A stretch of 6,001 nucleotides of DNA, taken from Caryophanales bacterium (GTDB lineage Bacteria > Bacillota_I > Bacilli_A > RF39 > UBA660). The DNA lies in the NCBI GenBank assembly GCA_016291995.1, contig JAEEZV010000059.1, positions 1 to 6,001 on the forward strand, in the 5' to 3' direction. Made by a program: the position numbers and the translations under genes. Position 1 is the stretch's first letter, and each line of letters starts with the position of its first letter. This document shows, piece by piece, positions 1 to 4,914 of this stretch. The notes below the pieces were generated by a model. It was given only the letters and a program-made list of their open reading frames with translations. It was not told the DNA's origin and ran no database searches.

Positions 1-513
1 ATATCCTTTATTGTTTTTAAGATCATACATGGGATATTCTTTATCTAACTCATATAACATATGATCTCTTGTTACCTTAGCGATAACTGAAGCAGCTGAA
101 ATACTGATACTTAGTAAATCACCTTTTATAATCGATGTTGATGGAATATCTAAATCTAATTTCATAGCATCTATTAAAATATGTTCTGGTTTAATACTTA
201 GATTGTTAATAGCCATATACATAGCTTCTTTGGTGGCTTCATAGATATTGATTTCATCTATTCTTTTTTCAGATATGATACCAATTCCAATAGCAATAGC
301 ATCTTTTTCAATTATTTTATAAAATTCTTCTCTTTTCTTTTCGGATAATTTTTTTGAATCAGTTAGTCCATCTAATTTATAATCTTTGGGTAGTATTACG
401 GCAGCAGCCACAACAGGTCCAATAAGTGGTCCTCTTCCTACTTCATCGACACCAGCAATTAATTCTATTCTTTTTTGGTTTAATTCTCTTTCATATTTAT
501 AATTATCAATCAT
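1..513 (-). CDS. rnhB: Ribonuclease HII, 3' end beyond the window
   Basis: Ribonuclease HII cuts the RNA strand of RNA-DNA hybrids and removes single ribonucleotides from DNA in the cytoplasm. The first 171 codons are visible. The DEVGRG signature is at residues 23-28, followed by GPVVAAAV (32-39) and LTDSKKLS (50-57). The four metal ligands of the family fit D23, E24, D115 (ILIDAM) and D132 (KGD). A helix with SAASVIAKVTRD (139-150) follows. The frame is open to base 1 and stops inside the conserved NKGYGT motif, so roughly 20-40 residues are missing and the gene is truncated only by the window. The ATG at 513 gives the usual short N-terminus before DEVGRG. It is preceded by GTGAT, a partial match to the extended anti-Shine-Dalgarno sequence, rather than by a strong GGAGG. 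It may be read from its own promoter at 529-537 or from the one at 684-712. Confidence 0.97.
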   Translation of the reverse strand, partial: MIDNYKYERELNQKRIELIAGVDEVGRGPLIGPVVAAAVILPKDYKLDGLTDSKKLSEKKREEFYKIIEKDAIAIGIGIISEKRIDEINIYEATKEAMYMAINNLSIKPEHILIDAMKLDLDIPSTSIIKGDLLSISISAASVIAKVTRDHMLYELDKEYPMYDLKNNKGY

Positions 514-528
514 ACTTATCACAAGTTA

Positions 529-537
529 ATTATATCA
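529..537 (-). promoter_or_regulatory. Extended -10 promoter candidate for rnhB
   Basis: On the minus strand this reads TGATATAAT, a perfect TATAAT with the TGn extension, 15 bases upstream of the rnhB ATG. No convincing -35 hexamer lies 16-18 bases further up, where the sequence is a T-rich tract. Extended -10 promoters can work without one. The transcript would have a leader of only about 8-10 bases, which fits the weak RBS. In DNA this AT-rich, a chance TATAAT is common. Confidence 0.4.
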
Positions 538-547
538 AAAATAAAAG

Positions 548-572
548 AAAAAAGATATTATTTATCTTTTTC
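548..572 (-). terminator. Weak AT-rich hairpin with U-rich tail, possible terminator
   Basis: The arms AAAAAGATA and TATCTTTTT pair over nine positions, plus one G.U pair at the base, around a five-base loop. The stop codon of the 33-codon ORF sits in this loop. A long U-rich tail follows (TTTTTTCTTTTATTTTT). Only one pair is G-C, so the stem is weak. It could act as a bidirectional-looking or leaky terminator separating the small ORF from rnhB. It could also be a by-product of base composition. Confidence 0.4.
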
Positions 573-659
573 TACATTGATATAAGTATTAAGTTTAACA
601 AATGATATATTATCGATCATTTCATCAATTATATCATCTAATAATATATAATCTGGCAT
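558..659 (-). CDS. Hypothetical 33-aa small protein
   Basis: This 33-codon ORF begins MPDYILLDDIIDEMIDN and ends NVEKDK with TAA. I do not recognise it. Support for translation comes from its start: AAAGGAG lies exactly eight bases upstream of the ATG, one of the best RBSs in the window, and a plausible promoter with a Spo0A box lies directly above that. The N-terminal half is acidic and hydrophobic (repeated Leu/Ile with Asp/Glu), suggesting a short amphipathic helix. There is no signal peptide, no clear membrane segment and no cysteine. It sits between ylmC and rnhB, 71 bases after ylmC. An alternative reading is a leader peptide or a chance ORF upstream of rnhB. Without homologues the length alone is weak evidence. 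Confidence 0.5.
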   Translation of the reverse strand: MPDYILLDDIIDEMIDNISFVKLNTYINVEKDK

Positions 660-667
660 ATTATTAT

Positions 668-674
668 CTCCTTT
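668..674 (-). promoter_or_regulatory. Strong Shine-Dalgarno sequence of the 33-codon ORF
   Basis: AAAGGAG on the minus strand, eight bases before the ATG at 659. It matches the anti-Shine-Dalgarno core over seven bases. No other start codon is within range, so it is the main reason for calling the small ORF real. Confidence 0.65.
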
Positions 675-683
675 ACGATATTG

Positions 684-712
684 ATAATAACACATTACTT
701 TGGATGTTTCTA
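684..712 (-). promoter_or_regulatory. Sigma-A-type promoter upstream of the 33-codon ORF
   Basis: On the minus strand, TAGAAA (707-712, four of six to TTGACA) is separated by 17 bases from TATTAT (684-689, five of six to TATAAT). The -10 is preceded by TGT, giving the TGn extension. Transcription would begin near 677, just above the AAAGGAG RBS. The -35 is weak, which is typical of activator-dependent promoters, and a Spo0A box lies four bases upstream of it. Likely targets are the 33-codon ORF and, by readthrough of a weak hairpin, rnhB. Confidence 0.5.
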
Positions 713-715
713 CCG

Positions 716-726
716 ATTCGACAAAA
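716..726 (-). promoter_or_regulatory. Spo0A box (0A box)
   Basis: The minus strand reads TTTTGTCGAAT, containing the complete 0A core TGTCGAA (723-717) and matching nine of ten positions of the extended form TTTGTCRAAN-like consensus. Spo0A~P, the response regulator that commits cells to sporulation, activates sigma-A promoters from boxes at or just above the -35 region. This box ends four bases above the candidate -35 at 707-712. I found no second exact TGTCGAA in the window on either strand. A single heptamer can occur by chance; its position in a short intergenic gap next to sporulation genes raises its weight. Confidence 0.5.
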
Positions 727-730
727 CTAG

Positions 731-955
731 TTATTTATTTCTGGTATCAATTAGAATTATATCATCGCCTATCTTAACTATTTGATTCCAAGATACTAAA
801 TATTCTTCTCTATTAAACTTCCTACCTCTTTTTTCTTCAAGGACTAAACTATTAATAGTACCTTTATCATCTAAGATAACATCGATAATAACACCTATTC
901 TTTTACCACCATCGATACTAACTATTTCTTTTAATTGTAAATCAGATAATCTCAT
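731..955 (-). CDS. ylmC: YlmC/YmxH family sporulation protein (PRC-barrel)
   Basis: This 74-residue protein is a single PRC-barrel-like beta domain of the YlmC/YmxH family, whose members occur in spore formers. The family pattern is visible: MRLSDLQLKEIVSIDGGKRIG at the N-terminus, then a DVILDDKGTINSLVLEE segment, and a C-terminal WNQIVKIGDDIILID strand. There is no signal peptide or membrane span, so it should be cytoplasmic. The biochemical role of the family is unknown to me; annotation rests on association with sporulation clusters. It starts 23 bases after sigG and has its own RBS, AGGTGAT, three bases before the ATG, so cotranscription with sigG is likely. In Bacillus subtilis ylmC also lies a short distance downstream of sigG, which supports both the name and the sigG assignment. 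The length is close to that of known members (about 80 residues). Confidence 0.85.
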   Translation of the reverse strand: MRLSDLQLKEIVSIDGGKRIGVIIDVILDDKGTINSLVLEEKRGRKFNREEYLVSWNQIVKIGDDIILIDTRNK

Positions 956-978
956 AATATCACCTAATTAAATATATT

Positions 979-1752
979 CTACTTAATTAGTTTTTTGATA
1001 TTTGTGATAGCATTTTTTTCTATTCTGGATATTTGTGCTTGACTGATTCCTAATTCACCGGCTATTTCCATTTGGGTCTTACCTATTAGAAATCTATCTT
1101 TTAATATTCTTAATTCTCTAGTCTTTAATCTTTCCATAGCTTTTTCTAAAGCTAATTTTAAACATCTATCATACTCATCTTCTTTGGAAGCAATTTGATC
1201 ACATAAATAAATGGTATCTCCACCATCATTATAGATTGGTTCATACATACTTAAAGGTTCTTTTAATGAATTTAGGGCATTAGCTATATCATATTCACTG
1301 ACACCTAAGATATCAGCAATTTCCTTATCGGTTGGGAATTTACCATTATCTTTTATTAAATCATCTTTTAACTTATTTACTTTATACGCTAAATCTTTGA
1401 CACTACGACTAATTCTTAATGATATATTATCTCTAATATATCTTTTCATTTCACCAATTATTAATGGACAAGCATATGTCGATAATGTTACATTATAGCT
1501 AGGATCAAAATTATCAATAGCTTTTACTAGACCAATACATCCGACTTGAAAAAGATCATCTAGGTTATCTACTTTATTATTGAATTTTTTTAAAATGGAT
1601 AGGACTAATTTTAAATTACCATTTATTAAATCTTCTCTCGCAAAGGAGTTACCTTCTTTCATTTGTTTAAACAACGCCAAATTTTCTTCATTACTCAATA
1701 CTTTTAGATTACTAGTATTAATACCACAAATATCTACTTTGTATTTAGACAT
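979..1752 (-). CDS. sigG: RNA polymerase sporulation sigma factor SigG
   Basis: Sigma-G directs late forespore transcription (small acid-soluble proteins, germination receptors, DNA-repair genes). The 257-residue protein aligns by eye along its whole length with the B. subtilis protein. The diagnostic N-terminus MSKYKVDICGINTSNL comes first, then NGNLKLVLSILKKFNN and DLFQVGCIGLVKAIDNFD (region 2, about residues 45-85). STYACPLIIGEMKRYIRDN and the SRSVKDLAYKV segment follow, with region 3 around PTDKEIADILGVS. The SigG-typical LYEPIYNDGGD-like linker here reads MYEPIYNDGGDTIYLCDQI. The C-terminal helix-turn-helix of region 4 is GKTQMEIAGELGISQAQIS. This separates it from SigF and SigE. The start is the ATG at 1752, six bases after AAAGGAGT. 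Upstream is a nuclease gene rather than the spoIIGA-sigE pair found in Bacillus, and a hairpin in the 50-base gap covers the RBS. No clear sigma-F promoter is visible in that gap. Confidence 0.97.
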   Translation of the reverse strand: MSKYKVDICGINTSNLKVLSNEENLALFKQMKEGNSFAREDLINGNLKLVLSILKKFNNKVDNLDDLFQVGCIGLVKAIDNFDPSYNVTLSTYACPLIIGEMKRYIRDNISLRISRSVKDLAYKVNKLKDDLIKDNGKFPTDKEIADILGVSEYDIANALNSLKEPLSMYEPIYNDGGDTIYLCDQIASKEDEYDRCLKLALEKAMERLKTRELRILKDRFLIGKTQMEIAGELGISQAQISRIEKNAITNIKKLIK

Positions 1753-1756
1753 AAAA

Positions 1757-1792
1757 AACTCCTTTCATATCTATATTGATACGAAAAGAGTT
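1757..1792 (-). promoter_or_regulatory. Hairpin sequestering the sigG ribosome binding site
   Basis: In the mRNA the arm AACTCTTTTCGTATC (1792-1778) pairs with GATATGAAAGGAGTT (1771-1757) around the six-base loop AATATA. All 15 positions pair: 13 Watson-Crick and two G.U. Three further A-U pairs are possible beyond one mismatch. The sigG Shine-Dalgarno sequence AAAGGAG (1765-1759) lies wholly in the 3' arm, so the folded RNA would hinder initiation at the ATG four bases beyond the stem. The stem also runs into six U residues (1758-1753), so the same element could work as an intrinsic terminator or attenuator after the nuclease gene. From memory, a leader hairpin that dampens sigG translation has been reported in B. 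subtilis, which makes the translational reading attractive. Confidence 0.7.
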
Positions 1793-1802
1793 ATTTTAAA
1801 CA

Positions 1803-2378
1803 TTATTTTCTTATGATAAATTTAAATAATAGTGCAATAGCTAGGAATAATAAACTTATTAAAACAACATCGATGTCTCCGGCATCTTCATTTAGATTAT
1901 TATATTTTTCTTCTTCTTCGGTATTCCAAACACCAATGCCTTTATCTTTAGCTTCAGCTTCTTTTTCTTTTAATAGATCATTATATTTGTAGTCAGCATA
2001 TAGATATGCTACTTTGGCATATCCACCACTAACAAGTTTTTCTTGGAGTAATTCTCCATCAGTAAATACCCATGCTAGGTGTCTTCCATACTTATCTGTT
2101 TTATCACTTTTGGGATCATATTCTAATTCTAATTTTCTAGCTAATTTGAGTTCTCTACATACATATTTGGATGATTCAGCTCCATAATATTCAACTTTAC
2201 CTTCATCTTTAACTGATTCAGGTGTATCTATAGACAACATTCTTACAACAATTATTTCATCATCTTTTTTTATTTTAAAGGTATCACCATCGACACATTT
2301 ATAAAATGTTACTTCTTCAGCATATACTATGTTAAAACTAAATAATAAGATAAATATTAAAACTATTTTTTTTAACAT
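1803..2378 (-). CDS. Membrane-tethered thermonuclease (staphylococcal nuclease homologue)
   Basis: This 191-residue protein has a signal peptide (MLKKIVLIFILLFSFNIVYA, likely cleaved after residue 20), an SNase domain at about 23-152, and a hydrophobic helix at 169-189 followed by RK. It should be an extracytoplasmic Ca2+-dependent nuclease cutting DNA and RNA, held to the membrane by its C-terminus. The active site is complete by comparison with S. aureus nuclease: D32 in VDGDT, R46, D51/T52 and E54 in IDTPE, and R99 in DKYGRHLAW. VAYLYADYKYNDLLKEKEAEAK and GVWN match the family's C-terminal helix and end. Two cysteines, C28 and C74, could form a disulfide. The ATG overlaps the stop of the dehydrogenase gene by one base (TAATG). 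No Shine-Dalgarno sequence precedes it, so translation probably relies on reinitiation. Methionine 1 is the natural start because the signal peptide begins there. Confidence 0.93.
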   Translation of the reverse strand: MLKKIVLIFILLFSFNIVYAEEVTFYKCVDGDTFKIKKDDEIIVVRMLSIDTPESVKDEGKVEYYGAESSKYVCRELKLARKLELEYDPKSDKTDKYGRHLAWVFTDGELLQEKLVSGGYAKVAYLYADYKYNDLLKEKEAEAKDKGIGVWNTEEEEKYNNLNEDAGDIDVVLISLLFLAIALLFKFIIRK

Positions 2379-3352
2379 TATTTATCGTATTTATAAAAGC
2401 CTTCGCCTGTTGATTTTCCTAATTTACCTTTATCAATATACTTATTAAGTATTTCTAACATACCATCAAAGTTGTATGGTAACATCATTTTCTTTAATAG
2501 TGGATCCAATAGATTAGGTACTTTTTGATACTGCAAAATAATATTTTTAGCTGTCATCAAGCCGACAGTATCAATGATTTGAAATGGTCCTTTTGGTGCT
2601 CCAGTACCTAGGGTCCATGCTTTATCAATAGTTTCAGGATCACTTACACCATTGGCTACTAAATCGACAGCACATAGTAAGAATGGTACTAATAGAGAAT
2701 TTAATAAATAGCCAGATTTTTCTTCATTGGCAACTAGTGGTATCATATTGATACTTTTTGCAAAAGCAATTACTTGATTGAAATATCTTTTATGTGTTTC
2801 GCTTTGTCTCATAACTTCGGCAATGTTATTCTTCCAAATAGAGTTTGCAAAATGAAGGGCTAGATACTTATTACTTCTTCCAGTATACTTGGCCATCTTA
2901 GATGGAAGTAATGTTGAAGAATTAGTAACAATAACTGTTTTTTCTGGTAGCAATGGGGCAATACTTTTATATAATTCTACTTTAGCATCGATATTTTCAG
3001 TAATAGATTCGATGACTAAATCAGCGTCTTTTAAAGATTCTTCCATATTTAGAGAGATAACAACATTATCTCTAGCATAGGTAGCTCTCTTAAGGCAATC
3101 TGCTTTATCAAATTTATCACCGAATGGAATACCTCTTGCCCAATTAGAAATATCTTTACCTTCTCTTGTAGCCATTAGATTTATTGTTTCAACATATGTT
3201 TTGTATAATTTGGCTAATTTTTCTTCAGTATCTTCTTTTGATTTTTCACTGTGTGCTAATACAACAACTTCATATCCTGAATACGCTGTTTGAAATGCTA
3301 TTTGACTACCTAAAACCCCACCGCCAATAACGACAATTTTTTTATAGTTCAT
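2378..3352 (-). CDS. 3-hydroxyacyl-CoA dehydrogenase (3-hydroxybutyryl-CoA dehydrogenase-like)
   Basis: This 324-residue cytoplasmic enzyme should interconvert 3-hydroxyacyl-CoA and 3-ketoacyl-CoA using a nicotinamide cofactor. The N-terminal Rossmann fold starts with VVIGGGVLGSQIA (GxGxxG at G10, G12, G15). The catalytic set of the family is present with the right spacing: S146 (TNSST), H167 (LHFANSIW), E179 (AEVM) and N218 (LLNSLL). The C-terminal helical domain contains TGAPKGPFQIIDTVGL and ends in GEGFYKYDK. Two features differ from common family members. The HFFNP motif reads HFANS, a variant I recall from dehydrogenases of lactic acid bacteria. The acidic residue expected at the end of the second beta strand, which selects NAD, is replaced (VVVLAHSEKS, residues 29-38). 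The start at 3352 follows AGGAGAGG. A promoter lies at 3384-3413, and the stop is coupled to the nuclease gene. No other fatty-acid genes are adjacent, so the real substrate is uncertain. Confidence 0.92.
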   Translation of the reverse strand: MNYKKIVVIGGGVLGSQIAFQTAYSGYEVVVLAHSEKSKEDTEEKLAKLYKTYVETINLMATREGKDISNWARGIPFGDKFDKADCLKRATYARDNVVISLNMEESLKDADLVIESITENIDAKVELYKSIAPLLPEKTVIVTNSSTLLPSKMAKYTGRSNKYLALHFANSIWKNNIAEVMRQSETHKRYFNQVIAFAKSINMIPLVANEEKSGYLLNSLLVPFLLCAVDLVANGVSDPETIDKAWTLGTGAPKGPFQIIDTVGLMTAKNIILQYQKVPNLLDPLLKKMMLPYNFDGMLEILNKYIDKGKLGKSTGEGFYKYDK

Positions 3353-3383
3353 AATTTTTCCTCTCCTACCTATTTTCTACTAT

Positions 3384-3413
3384 ATTATAGCATATCTTTT
3401 TAGATTATGTACA
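3384..3413 (-). promoter_or_regulatory. Sigma-A promoter of the dehydrogenase-nuclease operon
   Basis: On the minus strand TGTACA (3413-3408, four of six to TTGACA) is followed after 18 bases by TATAAT (3389-3384), a perfect -10 with the TGn extension (TGCTATAAT). The predicted start is near 3377, giving a leader of about 25 bases that carries the AGGAGAGG RBS. The -35 element lies inside the last codons of tspO, so this operon begins within the preceding gene. It is the best vegetative promoter in the window. Through coupling and readthrough it could also supply sigG. Confidence 0.75.
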
Positions 3414-3825
3414 TTAAATTGAGAATAGCAGCCACAATTAACCATAAAGTGTAAGGTATTTGTAAATTACCGGCTAACTTATTTACTGTTTTAAATTCTT
3501 TAATCATTTTTAGGGTAATAAAAAATAAAATGATTATCCAGATAAAAGCAAATACAAACCATTTTAGTCTGAAGAAGATAAAACACCATAGGTAATTAAA
3601 TATTAGATTAGTGATATATACTTTGGGTATTTCTAAAGTATCTTGATATATTAGATAGCAAGATACTCCCATTAGGGCATAAATGATACTCCATACAACC
3701 ATAAATACCCAACCGGGTAATTTACTTTCAATACCACTATTAGGGACTGTCAAGATAGCTACAAGGCCGCCTAGTACTAGGGGTATGATAATACTTATAA
3801 ATAATCTTTGATAATTAATTTTCAT
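3400..3825 (-). CDS. tspO: TspO/MBR family membrane protein
   Basis: This is a 141-residue integral membrane protein of the TspO (translocator protein, peripheral benzodiazepine receptor) family. Members bind tetrapyrroles such as protoporphyrin IX and are linked to oxidative or metabolic stress, though their exact activity is debated. Five hydrophobic spans are visible at about 7-27, 39-60, 66-86, 89-107 and 121-141. The family motifs are LPGWVFMVVWSIIYALMG (36-53, including the PxWVF and VW signatures), NLIFNYLWCFIFF (73-85) and IPYTLWLIVAAILN (123-136). It is slightly shorter than the usual 150-160 residues, mainly in the loops. The ATG at 3825 has a perfect AAGGAGG four bases upstream. 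It lies just after a strong terminator and I see no solid promoter in the 25-base gap, so it may depend on readthrough or on an overlapping promoter. Its last codons contain the promoter of the next gene. Confidence 0.93.
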   Translation of the reverse strand: MKINYQRLFISIIIPLVLGGLVAILTVPNSGIESKLPGWVFMVVWSIIYALMGVSCYLIYQDTLEIPKVYITNLIFNYLWCFIFFRLKWFVFAFIWIIILFFITLKMIKEFKTVNKLAGNLQIPYTLWLIVAAILNLMYII

Positions 3826-3850
3826 ATATCCTCCTTAATTTATGTATATG

Positions 3851-3878
3851 AAAAAAAGCAGAAATTATACATTTCTGC
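3851..3878 (-). terminator. Rho-independent terminator of the three-gene unit
   Basis: In the transcript GCAGAAAT (3878-3871) and ATTTCTGC (3865-3858) form a perfect eight-pair stem around the five-base loop GTATA, followed directly by seven U residues (3857-3851). This is a standard intrinsic terminator. The last codons of the 348-aa gene form its 5' arm, and the TAA stop (3867-3865) spans the loop and the first base of the 3' arm. A ribosome finishing the gene would therefore cover the hairpin. Confidence 0.9.
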
Positions 3879-4911
3879 CATGATTTCCTTTTTTACGTGT
3901 TCTTCTTTTTTCTTCTTCTCTATGTTTACCTAAAGCACACATTTCGGAATCAAAATATATTTCCTTAAACTTTTTAGGAGTACTTCTTTCTCTAATTTGT
4001 TTGATAACACTTGGTGATAATAGATAATCATTTACATCCACTAAATAGCCACAGTGAGGGCACTCTTGATAGATATGTCCATCGTGCCAAATCATTTTAT
4101 CTGCATCGGCGTAAAAGTACTCAGAACAAGGTTCAAAATTGCTTTCACGATATAGTGGATCATCTTCATGTTCTTCACATACTATTTCTAAATCCCAAGG
4201 TAGTTCATCATGAAACATGAGATAAATTCTTTGTTTTTCTTTTTCAGTAAATTGGAAATCAACTGCACTATTGATAAAATCATTAGGCATTACATGTTTA
4301 TCTGTTTTACTACCTTTTACGCTAGAAAACGTTCCTCTATCATATTCTGGATTGTGTCCATCAAGATTAACAATTATATCTCTAGAATTTAATAAATAGC
4401 CACTCGTCCATTTTCTACCATCATTAGTATATCTAAGTAGTCTGTAATATTCATCTAGAATAGCTAACTTTTTCTTTTTAGTATGAATATTGCTTCTTTG
4501 ACTATAAACATATTCGTAAACTTGATCTAATACTTGCCACATATCTAATTTTATTTTTAATGCTTCATTATCATATCTAGAATTAGCCGTAGCCACTAGA
4601 ACCATTGCATTATCTACTAACTCTTTGTATTCCGGATCATTTTTCTTGGCTTCTGTAAAGGTATAAAATCCACTTTCATGTGTATATTTATAGTCCCCCA
4701 ATAAATATTCTTCAAGCATATATAAAACATATTTATGGAATTTTGTAAGCTCTATGGGTTTATTAGCTAACTTAATATTATATTTTTTTTCTAATTCTTC
4801 TACTTCAGAATCTGTATATTCGTGAACATAAGGAGCAAGAATGCTTATTATGTTATTATATAGATAATAATATCTAGACTCTATTTTATTTTTTACTTGA
4901 TTTCTATCCAT
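3865..4911 (-). CDS. Hypothetical 348-aa protein with C-terminal cysteine knuckle
   Basis: I do not recognise this protein. It is soluble by inspection: no signal peptide and no membrane span. The first 165 residues look mostly helical and are rich in Tyr, Lys and Glu, including a charged run at 143-160 (HTKKKKLAILDEYYRLLR). A middle part (about 166-235) is polar with GRKWTSGYLLNSRD and LDGHNPEYDRGTFS. The C-terminal part carries C245-x2-H248, C262 and C284-P-H-C287-G, which looks like a zinc-ribbon or knuckle, with C325 further on. The tail (329-346) is very basic (KHREEEKRRTRKKGNHGR) and could bind nucleic acid. The ATG at 4911 follows GGAG by nine bases and lies three bases after the stop of the 197-aa gene. 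It ends in a strong terminator, so it is the last gene of a transcription unit with the 197-aa and DUF218 genes. The long frame, RBS and context make it a real gene; the function is unknown. Confidence 0.85.
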   Translation of the reverse strand: MDRNQVKNKIESRYYYLYNNIISILAPYVHEYTDSEVEELEKKYNIKLANKPIELTKFHKYVLYMLEEYLLGDYKYTHESGFYTFTEAKKNDPEYKELVDNAMVLVATANSRYDNEALKIKLDMWQVLDQVYEYVYSQRSNIHTKKKKLAILDEYYRLLRYTNDGRKWTSGYLLNSRDIIVNLDGHNPEYDRGTFSSVKGSKTDKHVMPNDFINSAVDFQFTEKEKQRIYLMFHDELPWDLEIVCEEHEDDPLYRESNFEPCSEYFYADADKMIWHDGHIYQECPHCGYLVDVNDYLLSPSVIKQIRERSTPKKFKEIYFDSEMCALGKHREEEKRRTRKKGNHGRNV

Positions 4912-4914
4912 TAA

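Noticed and set aside
1580..1816. Plus-strand frame of 78 codons
   Set aside because: It lies opposite the sigG start and leader, has no recognisable protein features and is explained by the antisense of a well-conserved gene.
1806..1850. Sigma-A-like elements inside the 3' end of the nuclease gene (TTGCAC with a TAAGAA-like -10)
   Set aside because: Only about half of the positions match in each hexamer, which is expected by chance in DNA this AT-rich.
3826..3870. Sigma-E or sigma-G promoter for tspO (CATATACA, with GTATAAT upstream)
   Set aside because: The match is partial, the spacer is 13 bases instead of 14-15, and the -35-like element is the loop of the terminator. It is too weak to call.
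4011..4392. Two plus-strand frames of 60-69 codons opposite the 348-aa gene, and another at 2889-3080 opposite the dehydrogenase
   Set aside because: Their composition is odd, they have no convincing RBS or promoter, and they are fully antisense to stronger minus-strand genes. I regard them as shadows.
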